A DNA stretch of 64,000 nucleotides, taken from contig NZ_CM001841.1 of assembly GCF_000365305.1 (NCBI RefSeq), positions 238,193 to 302,192 of the forward strand. Reading direction: 5' to 3'. Positions 8,018-15,386 of the stretch are shown one piece after another (the stretch's first letter is position 1; each line of letters opens with the position of its first letter). Source of the stretch: Dickeya dianthicola NCPPB 453 (lineage in GTDB: Bacteria; Pseudomonadota; Gammaproteobacteria; Enterobacterales; Enterobacteriaceae). Both the position numbers and the translations under genes were made by a program. Below the pieces are notes generated by a model. That model searched no databases. It was not told the DNA's origin and was given only the letters and a program-made list of their open reading frames with translations.

Positions 8018-9312
8018 GAGAGCGTTCAGAATTCTGTGTCACGTTAAAAATTCTACAGCGTCATCACGTTATTCAGTCGCCCTTCAAAATAAATGGCCAA
8101 CTGTGACAATGTCAAATTCCAGCTCTGGATGGGCATTGTCCATTTTCCCTGTGCGTTCATCAGCCCCAGATAAAGCAGCTTCAACAGACTGTTTTCATTC
8201 GGGAAAGCACCTTTGGTTTTGGTCAGTTTCCTGAACTGTCTGTGCACTGATTCGATAGCATTTGTGGTGTAAATGACTTTGCGGATATTGGCCGGATAGC
8301 GGAAGTACGCTGACAGATTGTCCCACTTACGTCGCCACGACTGGAGCACCACCGGATACTGCTGCCCCCATTTCGCTTCCAGCTCATCCAGTGCCATTTC
8401 GGCCGCTTCTTTTGACACTGCACGGTAGACTGGCTTCAGGTCGGTCATGAAGGCTTTATGGTGCTTTGAGGCCACATATTTAATCGAATTGCGTATCTGA
8501 TGAATGACGCACAACTGTACTTCCGTCTGCGGATAAATGCTGTTTATTGCCTCCGGGAAGCCGGTCAGCCCGTCCACGCAGGCAATCAGAATGTCTTTAA
8601 CACCGCGATTTTGCAGGTCGCTTAATACCGACAGCCAGAAGTTAGCCCCCTCACTTTCTGACAGATACAGGCCCAGAACTTCCTTTTTACCTTCCAGATT
8701 CAGGGCCAGCACGGTGTAAACCGCTTTGCTCTGATAGCGGCCATCTTCCCGGATTTTATAGTGAATGGCGTCCAGCCAGACGAAGGGATAAACCTGCTCC
8801 AGCGGGCGCTGTTGCCACTGTTTTAGTTCAGGGATGACTTTATCGGTTACTGCACTGATGGTAGCCGTGGACACGCTGAAGGCATATAAATCTTCGATCT
8901 CCCGGCTAATGTCCTGATAGCTCATCCCCAGTGCAAACAGGCGAATGATCTTGTGTTCGATCTCGTCGGATAACGTGGTCTGATGTTTTTTCACCAACTG
9001 GGGTTCAAAAGTGCCATTACGATCGCGCGGAGTCGCCAGTTCGAAGTTGCCCGTCGGGGCTTTAATGGTCTTTTTACCGGAGCCATTTTTACGGTTAGCT
9101 TCAACGTCCTGAGCCAGATGTGAATCCAGTTCCGCAGACAGGGCAGCTTCCGTTAACTGTTTGATTAAAGGCGTTAAGATACCATCTTTGCCTGTTAATG
9201 CCTGACCAGACTGGAGGGCTTTAAGCGCTTTATCGAAATCGAAGGGCTGGGACATATGTCATTCCTTTTTGATTGTATATTACTGGAATGACACAGAATT
9301 TCTAACACTCCC
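8018..9312 (-). mobile_element. Complete IS256-family insertion sequence, 1,295 bp
   Basis: The element runs between two copies of AAATTCAT. Its ends form a 24-bp imperfect inverted repeat: the left end (8018-8041) reads GAGAGCGTTCAG then AATTCTGTGTCA, and the reverse complement of the right end (9289-9312) reads GGGAGTGTTAGA then AATTCTGTGTCA, 19 of 24 positions identical. It carries one intact transposase gene on the minus strand. Intact ends, a perfect target duplication and a full-length gene indicate a recent and possibly still mobile copy. Confidence 0.92.
8053..9255 (-). CDS. IS256-family transposase
   Basis: A 400-residue DDE transposase, the usual length for this family. The predicted catalytic triad is Asp162 (WLDAIHYK), Asp228 (ACVDGLTGF) and Glu335 (TNAIESVHRQFRK), the last in the family's conserved C-terminal helix. 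An N-terminal DNA-binding region precedes it. The start MSQPFDFDKAL has AAGGAATG upstream. The gene fills most of the element and no frameshift is present, so the enzyme is predicted active. Confidence 0.96.
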   Translation of the reverse strand: MSQPFDFDKALKALQSGQALTGKDGILTPLIKQLTEAALSAELDSHLAQDVEANRKNGSGKKTIKAPTGNFELATPRDRNGTFEPQLVKKHQTTLSDEIEHKIIRLFALGMSYQDISREIEDLYAFSVSTATISAVTDKVIPELKQWQQRPLEQVYPFVWLDAIHYKIREDGRYQSKAVYTVLALNLEGKKEVLGLYLSESEGANFWLSVLSDLQNRGVKDILIACVDGLTGFPEAINSIYPQTEVQLCVIHQIRNSIKYVASKHHKAFMTDLKPVYRAVSKEAAEMALDELEAKWGQQYPVVLQSWRRKWDNLSAYFRYPANIRKVIYTTNAIESVHRQFRKLTKTKGAFPNENSLLKLLYLGLMNAQGKWTMPIQSWNLTLSQLAIYFEGRLNNVMTL

Positions 9313-9320
9313 AAATTCAT
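9313..9320. repeat. Target-site duplication, right copy
   Basis: AAATTCAT repeats 8010-8017. Its last base is also the final base of the stop codon of the neighbouring minus-strand gene, so the insertion left that gene's coding sequence intact while cutting it from whatever lay downstream. Confidence 0.85.
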
Positions 9321-9691
9321 CACTCCTGAAGATGCTTAAATAGAAAACGCCCTATCTCATAGGTGGTTAAATCTGGATCAAGTTTGCTTTCGTCCATACC
9401 TACAGAGCTGCCAGCCTCAATCAATATCTTCTTCATATTACTTACCTTAAGCCCGTCTTTGGTGACAAGAATCTTCCCTTTAGGCAGCTTATGAATCATA
9501 TAATCTTTGAAGCGGTGTGTGTCCTCATCGTCTGATAAAGTAAAATCTTGTCCAAGTGATAATTTTAACGACTTATTTTCTTTTATTAAGTTCAAAATAA
9601 CATCATCAACTGTCATCCCGAAGTCATTAACATATTCCTTAAGGCTCTCTTCCGTTGATTTTTTTAGTCTAAAATTAGAAAGATCACTCAT
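9320..9691 (-). CDS. Unknown 123-residue protein, possible ribbon-helix-helix N-terminus
   Basis: No family is recognised. The N-terminus (short strand LSNFRLKKS, helix TEESLKEYVNDFG, turn, helix TVDDVILNLIKENKSLK) has the pattern of a ribbon-helix-helix DNA-binding domain. A charged middle (residues 50-60) leads to a second small domain with FKDYMIHKLPKG and DLTTYEIGRFLFKHLQE. The start at 9691 is chosen because GAGG lies 9 nt upstream; a further in-frame ATG at 9709 lacks one. Codon use is AT-rich, unlike the flanking core genes, which suggests horizontal origin. The stop codon abuts the IS256 copy, so a former partner gene may have been separated from it. Confidence 0.6.
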   Translation of the reverse strand: MSDLSNFRLKKSTEESLKEYVNDFGMTVDDVILNLIKENKSLKLSLGQDFTLSDDEDTHRFKDYMIHKLPKGKILVTKDGLKVSNMKKILIEAGSSVGMDESKLDPDLTTYEIGRFLFKHLQE

Positions 9692-9724
9692 AATGCCATC
9701 CTCACACAATTTAGTATGAGTTTT

Positions 9725-9752
9725 ATATTACAACAAAATACAAAAAATACAA
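9725..9752 (-). promoter_or_regulatory. Putative sigma-70 promoter of the orphan gene
   Basis: On the minus strand TTGTAT (9747-9752) and TAATAT (9725-9730) are separated by 16 bp in a very AT-rich stretch. This would give a short leader before the ribosome-binding site of the gene ending at 9320. Confidence 0.4.
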
Positions 9753-10108
9753 TATTTTTAGTATCGGACAATAATTGTGGTATTGGACGGAATTTGATGT
9801 GTTTCGCTAGTTCTAGTGAACCCGTCTCTATAACGGATTTACCATATCATCAGTCTTTGCCCCAATACGCGCTGAGCATGTATTGGGGCAAATCCTCTCC
9901 TTAGTTCCCAAAAGTCTTTCAAAACCGCGCAGAATGAATCCTGCACTCAGACAAGCTATAAGGAGTTTCGAATCTAAATAAGGGATAACATCGACAAAAA
10001 GGAATCTACAAGAATGGTTTTTGGGTTTTCTCATACGACCACTTCTGGCGTGATCTGCCTGCCAAACTAAGCACTAGCTCGTACAGCCTACTCTACCCGC
10101 AACAACGC
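9753..10108. other. AT-rich gap with no convincing gene
   Basis: Only short open frames occur here, with no ribosome-binding sites or recognisable protein features. The stretch holds a perfect 13-bp inverted repeat (listed separately) and a smaller imperfect one, TTCGCTAG/CTAGTGAA, at 9803-9820. It probably belongs to the same acquired segment as its neighbours. Confidence 0.5.
9856..9892. repeat. Perfect 13-bp inverted repeat
   Basis: TTTGCCCCAATAC (9856-9868) and GTATTGGGGCAAA (9880-9892) are exact reverse complements around the 11-nt loop GCGCTGAGCAT. No T-run follows on either strand beyond the stem itself, so it is not a standard terminator. It could be a recombination or protein-binding site, or the stem of a small RNA. 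Confidence 0.75.
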
Positions 10109-10294
10109 TCAGTTTTTAGATTCATCTTTAGGCTGTTTACGCTGGCGGCGTTTGATCTCGCTTTTTACTGCGGTGATGATGAATTGCGCCTTTGTCTCAC
10201 CAGTTTCAAGGCTGCTTTCCATTTCAGCAACAACATCGTGCGGGAACCTTGCATTTAACTGCTGTGACTTGTTGTTAATCGAACCCGTTGCCAT
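10109..10294 (-). CDS. YlcI/YnfO-type small phage regulator (Arc-like)
   Basis: A 61-residue protein, MATGSINNKSQQLNARFPHD onward, resembling the YlcI/YnfO family found in enterobacterial prophages. QQLNARFPHDVVAEMES followed by KAQFIITAVKSEIKRRQRK fits a strand-helix-helix (Arc/MetJ-like) fold with a basic C-terminal tail. The ATG at 10294 has GGAG 8 nt upstream; a longer frame starting at 10354 has none. It is divergent from the Icd-like gene, and the intergenic DNA carries three copies of TGCGATTCA, so it is a good candidate for the repressor binding there. That last step is inference. Confidence 0.7.
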   Translation of the reverse strand: MATGSINNKSQQLNARFPHDVVAEMESSLETGETKAQFIITAVKSEIKRRQRKQPKDESKN

Positions 10295-10316
10295 TGCTGG
10301 ATCTCCATGTACTAAG

Positions 10317-10410
10317 TGCGATTCAGTATACGTAAAAATAATTCTAAAAAACACCTTGAGGTGCGATTCACTTAGGCGTAATGTTAGTCACATAGGTGCG
10401 ATTCACCTAT
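10317..10410. promoter_or_regulatory. Three operator-like TGCGATTCA repeats between divergent genes
   Basis: The 9-mer TGCGATTCA occurs at 10317-10325, 10362-10370 and 10397-10405, always in the same orientation. Each sits inside a partial dyad. The best is ATAGGTG-CGATT-CACCTAT (10392-10410), a perfect 7-bp inverted repeat; the middle copy reads AGGTG-CGATT-CACTT; the first is weakest, AGTG-CGATT-CAGT. Graded dyads in the control region of a divergent pair are typical operators. Confidence 0.65.
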
Positions 10411-10480
10411 GAAATGCGAAGCCCGGCAGTGTTGGAGCACTAACCGGGCCTCTAACCACAATGTTATTGGAGCTAACACT

Positions 10481-10669
10481 ATGGCTGATATCCAGTCTAC
10501 CCAAACTCGCCCCGAATTTCAGTATCGCTTTCTTGCTTTGGGAACCTCTTCCCAATGTGTCGTGCATATTATCGCTACCACTGAACGTCAGGTGCGGGAA
10601 CATTCTCCTGATGGTCATGTCATGGTCTTCGCTGGTCGCCTGCCTGTTCAGGAGGTGCGCCATGTTTGA
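10481..10669 (+). CDS. Icd-like host cell division inhibitor (P4/Ash family)
   Basis: A 62-residue protein with the segments RPEFQYRFLALGTSS, ATTERQVREHSPDGHVMVF and the closing AGRLPVQEVRHV. These are typical of the Icd-like/Ash family carried by P4-type satellite prophages and integrative islands. The ATG at 10481 has GGAG 7 nt upstream. The frame also stays open upstream to an ATG at 10409, so a longer form (MKCEARQCW...) cannot be excluded. The family name comes from phage proteins that block host division; activity here is untested. It overlaps the next gene by 8 bp. Confidence 0.7.
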   Translation: MADIQSTQTRPEFQYRFLALGTSSQCVVHIIATTERQVREHSPDGHVMVFAGRLPVQEVRHV

Positions 10670-10853
10670 TAACACGCCGTTAGAACCCGAAGAAGCACTC
10701 GATCAGTGTCGTGCGCTGGCCTATGCGATTGTTGAATTGGACAACCCAGAATCGAAAGAGATTTTAACGTTCGTGTTAGCGGAACGGTTAGATAACCTGC
10801 ATCGACTCTTTCATGCGTCGGAAACGGATCAACAAGAAGGGATGAGTCATTAA
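10662..10853 (+). CDS. Small hypothetical protein of the Icd-like module
   Basis: A 63-residue acidic protein (MFDNTPLEPEEALDQCRALA at its start). The ATG lies 8 bp inside the preceding Icd-like gene, with AGGAGG 6 nt upstream, so the two are translationally coupled. The sequence looks helical (LEPEEALDQCRALAYAIVEL, then KEILTFVLAERLDNLHRLF). Similar small proteins commonly follow Icd-like genes in P4-type islands, by recollection; the function is unknown. No primase or integrase follows, so only a fragment of the island remains. Confidence 0.65.
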   Translation: MFDNTPLEPEEALDQCRALAYAIVELDNPESKEILTFVLAERLDNLHRLFHASETDQQEGMSH

Positions 10854-10931
10854 CCGCGGGTTCCTCTCTCGCAGACGCCACTGCTCAGACCGTCCACGTT
10901 AAGGCCGTTGTTACCTTAATTGATGGCAAAG

Positions 10932-10970
10932 AAAAAGGCGCTTAACCAAAAGAGGTAAAGCGCCTTTTTT
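10932..10970. terminator. Bidirectional terminator between fis and the P4-like remnant
   Basis: An A/T-flanked stem, AAAAAGGCGCTT (10932-10943) with AAGCGCCTTTTTT at its other end, is T-tailed on both strands. It ends the dusB-fis transcript on the minus strand and would also stop transcription arriving from the phage-like genes. Confidence 0.85.
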
Positions 10971-10991
10971 CAAATGTTTAACTGATTGGTA

Positions 10992-11288
10992 TCAGTTCAT
11001 GCCGTATTTTTTCAGTTTCTTACGCAGCGTGCCGCGGTTGATGCCCATCATCAGGGCGGCGCGGGTCTGGTTGCCGCGGGTGTACTGCATCACCATGTCC
11101 AACAGCGGCTGTTCTACTTCAGCCAGTACCAGCTCATACAGGTCATTCACGTCCTGACCATTCAGTTGAGCGAAATAGTTCTTCAGTGCCTGTTTAACCG
11201 AGTCGCGCAGGGGTTTTTGGGTTACCTGAGCCTGAGAGTTTACAGTGGAAACGGTCAGTACGTCAGAATTCACGCGTTGTTCGAACAT
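10992..11288 (-). CDS. fis: DNA-binding protein Fis
   Basis: A 98-residue nucleoid-associated protein that bends DNA, stimulates rRNA promoters and controls many growth-phase genes. The length is that of all enterobacterial Fis proteins. The C-terminal helix-turn-helix ([20 protein letters not shown], about residues 74-93) and the N-terminal beta-hairpin needed for Hin/Gin recombination are present. It lies 23 bp downstream of dusB in the classical dusB-fis operon and is followed by a strong terminator. In Dickeya, Fis is known to control virulence genes. Confidence 0.98.
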   Translation of the reverse strand: MFEQRVNSDVLTVSTVNSQAQVTQKPLRDSVKQALKNYFAQLNGQDVNDLYELVLAEVEQPLLDMVMQYTRGNQTRAALMMGINRGTLRKKLKKYGMN

Positions 11289-11311
11289 AGTTCTGTCAGC
11301 TCTTTTTCTGT

Positions 11312-12277
11312 TTACGCAAGATTTTCAAAATATGCCTTCAACGCCTCCAGCTGTTCGCTGGCGTCCTCTATGGCGTTGAATGTGCGCCTAAACTGGTCGT
11401 TTGGGGCGTGCTCCTGGAGATACCAGGACACGTGCTTACGTGCTATACGAAATCCCTTGCCTGGACCATAAAAGTCGTGCAATTCCCGTATATGCCCGAT
11501 CAACAAGCGCTTGACCTCTGCCAGTGGCAGGGGCGGCAGCAACTCCCCTGTGTCCAGATAATGCTGGATTTCCCGAAAGATCCAGGGTCTTCCCTGAGCA
11601 GCTCGTCCTATCATCAGGGCATCAGCCCCGGTGTAATCAAGAACCGCTCTGGCTTTGCGCGGGTCAGTAATGTCGCCATTCGCAATGATGGGAATGGAAA
11701 CATTCTGCTTAACTGTCCGAATACTGTCGTATTCCGCTTCGCCATTGAACAGACACGCACGCGTGCGTCCATGAACGGTCAGCGCCTGAATACCACAGTC
11801 TTCAGCCAATTTGGCAATCTCGGCACAGTTACGGTGCTCTGGCGCCCAGCCGGTGCGGATTTTTAGTGTTACCGGCACATCTACCGATTTCACTACCGCA
11901 GTCAGGATCTGTTTGACCAGATCCGGATACTGCAACAACGCCGATCCGGCCATCTTGCGGTTGACCTTCTTGGCCGGGCATCCCATGTTGATGTCGATGA
12001 CCTGCGCGCCGTTCTCCGCATTGATTCTGGCGGCCGCCGCCATCTCGTCCGGATCGCCGCCGGCGATCTGCACCGCCCGGATACCGGGCTCATCGCTATG
12101 TACTATGCGCAGTCGCGACTTGTCCGAACGCCACACTTCCGGATTGGAAGAGAGCATTTCGGAGACCGTCATTCCAGCGCCCATCGCGTGACAGAGTGCC
12201 CGGAACGGGCGATCGCTCACGCCCGCCATCGGGGCGGCAATCAAACGATTGGGAAGCTGAAATTGTCCAATGCGCAT
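11312..12277 (-). CDS. dusB: tRNA-dihydrouridine synthase B
   Basis: A 321-residue flavoenzyme that reduces uridine to dihydrouridine in tRNA (position 17 in E. coli). A TIM-barrel N-terminal region starts with [20 protein letters not shown]; the catalytic cysteine is Cys100 ([20 protein letters not shown]). The length equals E. coli DusB. A longer frame opens 34 codons upstream but covers promoter DNA, so the ATG at 12277 is used. It is the first gene of the dusB-fis operon and shares the growth-rate-controlled promoter upstream. Confidence 0.97.
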   Translation of the reverse strand: MRIGQFQLPNRLIAAPMAGVSDRPFRALCHAMGAGMTVSEMLSSNPEVWRSDKSRLRIVHSDEPGIRAVQIAGGDPDEMAAAARINAENGAQVIDINMGCPAKKVNRKMAGSALLQYPDLVKQILTAVVKSVDVPVTLKIRTGWAPEHRNCAEIAKLAEDCGIQALTVHGRTRACLFNGEAEYDSIRTVKQNVSIPIIANGDITDPRKARAVLDYTGADALMIGRAAQGRPWIFREIQHYLDTGELLPPLPLAEVKRLLIGHIRELHDFYGPGKGFRIARKHVSWYLQEHAPNDQFRRTFNAIEDASEQLEALKAYFENLA

Positions 12278-12315
12278 AGACAAAGAGTGACCATACTGTG
12301 CCTGCAAGGGCGCGT

Positions 12316-12344
12316 ATATTACGCATTTTTTACGCGATAGGAAA
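12316..12344 (-). promoter_or_regulatory. Putative dusB-fis promoter with GC-rich discriminator
   Basis: On the minus strand TAATAT (12316-12321) is followed directly by the GC-rich discriminator ACGCGCCC; a poor -35 (TTTCCT, 12339-12344) lies 17 bp upstream. A weak -35 plus a GC-rich discriminator is the known design of the enterobacterial fis promoter, which is inhibited by ppGpp. The assignment is by analogy with E. coli. Confidence 0.55.
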
Positions 12345-12567
12345 GGCCAAACTTTGAGCAATTGAGCGGAACAGATCAAGGAAATGTTGCATCGCTTCCG
12401 TACTGTTTTTTATTTTTACTTTATTTACAGTATGTTACTTTAATATCGCTGATTTTGTGAACACGCCGGGAAATAAAACATCTGCCTGAATATGCTGTTT
12501 CACTGCATGGACGCAGTGATTGATGGCAGCGGTAACGCGCTTGTCCAGCGAAATGCCCACATGAAAC
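12345..12567. other. AT-rich upstream region of the dusB-fis promoter
   Basis: No gene is seen between prmA and dusB. The segment around 12401-12450 is strongly AT-rich, with long T runs and the inverted repeat TACTGT (12401-12406) / ACAGTA (12427-12432). It probably contains activator and nucleoid-protein sites for the fis promoter, which in E. coli is bound by Fis itself and CRP. Confidence 0.4.
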
Positions 12568-12597
12568 GCCCGCCGGAACCGCGATGTTCCGGCGGGC
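12568..12597 (-). terminator. Terminator hairpin after prmA
   Basis: A perfect 12-bp stem, GCCCGCCGGAAC (12568-12579) / GTTCCGGCGGGC (12586-12597), with a 6-nt loop lies 13 bp past the prmA stop codon. Only a short GTTTC follows on the minus strand, so the T-tract is weak but the stem is very stable. Confidence 0.7.
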
Positions 12598-12609
12598 AAA
12601 GGCAACAGG

Positions 12610-13497
12610 TCAGACCGGTTTACGGACGCCGGTAATGCGGCACCACTCTTCTTTTTCCGCCACCGGGTCGAGCTGGAATCGCTCTGCATAGGCTTGCGCC
12701 ACGCTTTGCGCTTGCGAGGCTAGAATACCGGACAGACCGAGGTGGCCGCCGTTCTTCGGCAGCACGCCGATCAGCGGCGCCAGTTCGCGCAGCGGGCCGG
12801 CCAGAATATTGGCCACCACCACGTCGGCGGACAGATCTTTGGGCTGATCCTTCGGCAGATACAGCTCCAGACGTTCGGACACGCCGTTGCGCTGCGCGTT
12901 GTCGCGGCTGGCCTGAATCGCCTGCGGGTCGATATCGATGCCGATGGCGTGGGCGGCACCGAGTTTCAGCGCGGCAATCGCCAGAATGCCGGAGCCGCAG
13001 CCGAAATCGATGATGGTTTTGCCGTCCAGATCCAACCCGTCGAGCCATTGCAGGCACAGCGAGGTGGTGGGATGGGTGCCGGTGCCGAATGCCAGGCCGG
13101 GGTCCAGCATCACGTTGACCGCGTTCGGGTCCGGTACGTCGCGCCAGCTCGGGCAAATCCACAGCCGTTTGCCGAACTGCATCGGATGGAAGTTTTCCAT
13201 CCATTCCCGCTCCCAGTCTTTGTCTTCCAACTGTTCGATTTTGTGTCGGAAACCGGCGCCAAGCAGCGGCTCCTGCTCCAGCATGGCGATTACCTCGTCC
13301 ATGTCGGTTTCGGCGTCGTACAGGCCGATGACGTCGGTATCGCCCCATAAACGGGTTTCGCCCGGCAGCGGTTCGAACACCGGCGTGTCATGCGTGTCCT
13401 GAAACGTGACCGAGACGGCGCCGCTTTCAGACAGCGCGTCGCCCAGTTGTTCCGCGTGTGCGCCGGACGTATTGATTTTCAGTTGAATCCACGGCAT
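12610..13497 (-). CDS. prmA: Ribosomal protein L11 methyltransferase
   Basis: A 295-residue SAM-dependent enzyme that trimethylates several amino groups of ribosomal protein L11. The N-terminal L11-recognition domain ([12 protein letters not shown] onward) is followed by a Rossmann-type methyltransferase domain with motif I at about residues 161-170 ([16 protein letters not shown]) and post-motif [14 protein letters not shown]. The length matches E. coli PrmA (293). The ATG at 13497 starts at the conserved MPW; the frame is open further upstream, inside panF, but that extension is not conserved. It lies 14 bp downstream of panF. Confidence 0.97.
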   Translation of the reverse strand: MPWIQLKINTSGAHAEQLGDALSESGAVSVTFQDTHDTPVFEPLPGETRLWGDTDVIGLYDAETDMDEVIAMLEQEPLLGAGFRHKIEQLEDKDWEREWMENFHPMQFGKRLWICPSWRDVPDPNAVNVMLDPGLAFGTGTHPTTSLCLQWLDGLDLDGKTIIDFGCGSGILAIAALKLGAAHAIGIDIDPQAIQASRDNAQRNGVSERLELYLPKDQPKDLSADVVVANILAGPLRELAPLIGVLPKNGGHLGLSGILASQAQSVAQAYAERFQLDPVAEKEEWCRITGVRKPV

Positions 13498-13511
13498 AGC
13501 AGCCTCTGACC

Positions 13512-14963
13512 TCAAAGTGATGAAGATGCGGCAACCGCAGGCGCGGGCTGGCGCCCAACGCGGTTGCCCAGAATAAACGCCACCAGGCTTAACAGCAGCG
13601 ATGGCACAATCGGATGAAAACCGGCCAATTGGATGTTGAAGCTGGCGAGCAAGGTGTAGCTGATAGCGCCGCTGAACATCGAGCACAGCGCGCCGGAGGC
13701 GTTGGCGCGTTCCCAGTAGAGCCCCAGCACCAGCGGCCACAGGAACACTGCTTCCAGCCCGCCGAACGCCAGCAGGTTCAGCCAGATGATCATTTCCGGC
13801 GGCCGCCACGACGCCAGCAGCACCAGCAGGCCGAGCAGCAGAGTGGTGAAACTGGACAGATGGCGGATATAACGCTCGTTGCCCATCTTCTGAGGATAGG
13901 CGCTCAGGTAAAGATCTTTCACGATCGTCGCGGAAGCTTGCAGCAAATGGGCGTTAATGTTCGACATGATGGCGGCGGTCGGCGCAGCCAGGAAGATCCC
14001 GGCGGCCAGCGGCGGCAGCACGGTCAGCATCAGCTCCGGCAGCACTTGATCAGGAATCGTCAGGTTGGGCAGGATAGCGCGTCCCAGCGCGCCGGCCAGA
14101 TGCATACCCAGCATCAGTACGCTGATGACGAGGGTGCCGATCAGGATGCCGCGGTGCAGCGCTTTGCTGTCGCGGTAGGAAATGCAGCGCACGGCGGTGT
14201 TGGGCAGGCCGATGACGCCGAAACACACCAGCACCCAGAACGAGGCCATGAACGGCGCGGACAGGAGCTGATTGCTGCCGTGCGGATCGACCAGCGCCGG
14301 GTTGATCTGCGCCAGTTTACCGACGGCGGCCGGCAAACCGCCCGCCGCATAGATAACGCCGGTCAGCAACAGCAGGGTGCCGATCAGCATCACAATTCCC
14401 TGTAGCGCGTCGTTGAGCACACTGGCTCGAAAGCCGCCGAATGCGGTGTAGAGCGCGATGGTAACGCCGAAAATCAGCAGCCCGACGTTATAAGGGACGT
14501 GCGCTACCGTCTCCAGCAGCCGGGCGCCGCCGATAAACTGTACCGCCATTGCGCCGATAAACGCCACCAGCAGGCTCAGGCTGGCGAACCACACCAGCAG
14601 GCGGCTGCCGTAGCGGGCGTACAGCATGTCATTGAGGGTGATGGCGTTGTAACGGCGCGCCAGAATAGCGAATTTCTTGCCGAGGATGCTTAGCGACAAC
14701 AGCATGGTCGGCACCTGAATCATCGACAGCAGTACCCAGCCCAGCCCGTATTTGTAGGCCGCGCCGGGGCCGCCGATGAACGAACTGGCGCTGACATAAG
14801 TACCGATCAGCGTCATTGCCAGCACGAAGCCGCCCATTGAGCGGTTGCCGATAAAATATTCGGTGAGAAAGTTGCCCTGCTGGCGACGCCGCCAGGCATA
14901 GACCGACAGGCCGAACACCAGTAGCAGATAAGCAGTCAGCGGCAGGATGACATCACTCTGCAT
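13512..14963 (-). CDS. panF: Sodium/pantothenate symporter
   Basis: A 483-residue inner-membrane transporter of the sodium:solute symporter family that takes up pantothenate for coenzyme A synthesis. About 13 hydrophobic helices are visible, with conserved family segments [31 protein letters not shown] and [12 protein letters not shown]. The length matches E. coli PanF (483). The start MQSDVILPL aligns with the E. coli N-terminus. It overlaps the 3' end of yhdT by 11 bp, so the two are probably co-translated. Confidence 0.96.
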   Translation of the reverse strand: MQSDVILPLTAYLLLVFGLSVYAWRRRQQGNFLTEYFIGNRSMGGFVLAMTLIGTYVSASSFIGGPGAAYKYGLGWVLLSMIQVPTMLLSLSILGKKFAILARRYNAITLNDMLYARYGSRLLVWFASLSLLVAFIGAMAVQFIGGARLLETVAHVPYNVGLLIFGVTIALYTAFGGFRASVLNDALQGIVMLIGTLLLLTGVIYAAGGLPAAVGKLAQINPALVDPHGSNQLLSAPFMASFWVLVCFGVIGLPNTAVRCISYRDSKALHRGILIGTLVISVLMLGMHLAGALGRAILPNLTIPDQVLPELMLTVLPPLAAGIFLAAPTAAIMSNINAHLLQASATIVKDLYLSAYPQKMGNERYIRHLSSFTTLLLGLLVLLASWRPPEMIIWLNLLAFGGLEAVFLWPLVLGLYWERANASGALCSMFSGAISYTLLASFNIQLAGFHPIVPSLLLSLVAFILGNRVGRQPAPAVAASSSL

Positions 14964-15195
14964 CGTGATCCTCCAGTGAAACATCGCGGAACACCACGCG
15001 CACCATCAGCCAGCACAGGCCGATAAACAGCAGCGGCAGCGCCAGGCAGGCCAGTTCGAACCAGTGCGGCAGGCCAGTCAGGCCGGGGCGGTTGTCGGGC
15101 AGATAGCCAAAGAGCGTCCAGGCTACCAGATAGGCCAGCGTCAGTATCAGTGACCAGCGGGCTTCGCGGTGGGCCTGGAGAAAGCGTTTATCCAT
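14953..15195 (-). CDS. yhdT: YhdT family small membrane protein
   Basis: An 80-residue inner-membrane protein with two hydrophobic helices (LILTLAYLVAWTLFGYL and LACLALPLLFIGLCWLMVRVVF). Its place directly upstream of panF, with an 11-bp overlap, is conserved in enterobacteria. No activity is established for the family; coupling suggests a role with PanF, but this is inference. Confidence 0.92.
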   Translation of the reverse strand: MDKRFLQAHREARWSLILTLAYLVAWTLFGYLPDNRPGLTGLPHWFELACLALPLLFIGLCWLMVRVVFRDVSLEDHDAE

Positions 15196-15341
15196 GATTT
15201 CCCCCTAATCCAGCAGGCATCAGTATTTATGGATCTCGTAATGGGTATCGATGACACAAAACAGGGGATTTTACGGCATGTCAGCCAATTGCCCAGCGAA
15301 AAATCGATGCATCGAACCAGAAAACGGTGGGCGGCGGGAAA

Positions 15342-15371
15342 TAAAAACGGGCCGGCATGGCCGGCCCGTTT
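15342..15371 (-). terminator. Terminator after accC
   Basis: A stem of 11 bp (AAACGGGCCGG at 15345-15355, CCGGCCCGTTT at 15361-15371) is followed on the minus strand by TTTTTAT. It separates the accBC transcript from yhdT-panF-prmA. Confidence 0.85.
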
Positions 15372-15386
15372 CATCGGTACGGGAGA

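Noticed and set aside
9716-10034. Two short frames in the AT-rich gap (9716-9904 plus strand and 9828-10034 minus strand)
   Set aside because: Neither has a ribosome-binding site, and one runs through the perfect inverted repeat; composition is not protein-like.
10317-10405. Three TGCGATTCA repeats as a miniature CRISPR or iteron array
   Set aside because: Repeat units are only 9 bp and unequally spaced (45 and 35 bp), there are no cas genes, and each repeat is part of a dyad, which fits operators better. No replication gene is nearby for an iteron role.
12435-12689. 84-codon frame across the prmA terminator
   Set aside because: Runs through the terminator stem and overlaps prmA in another frame; no start signal.
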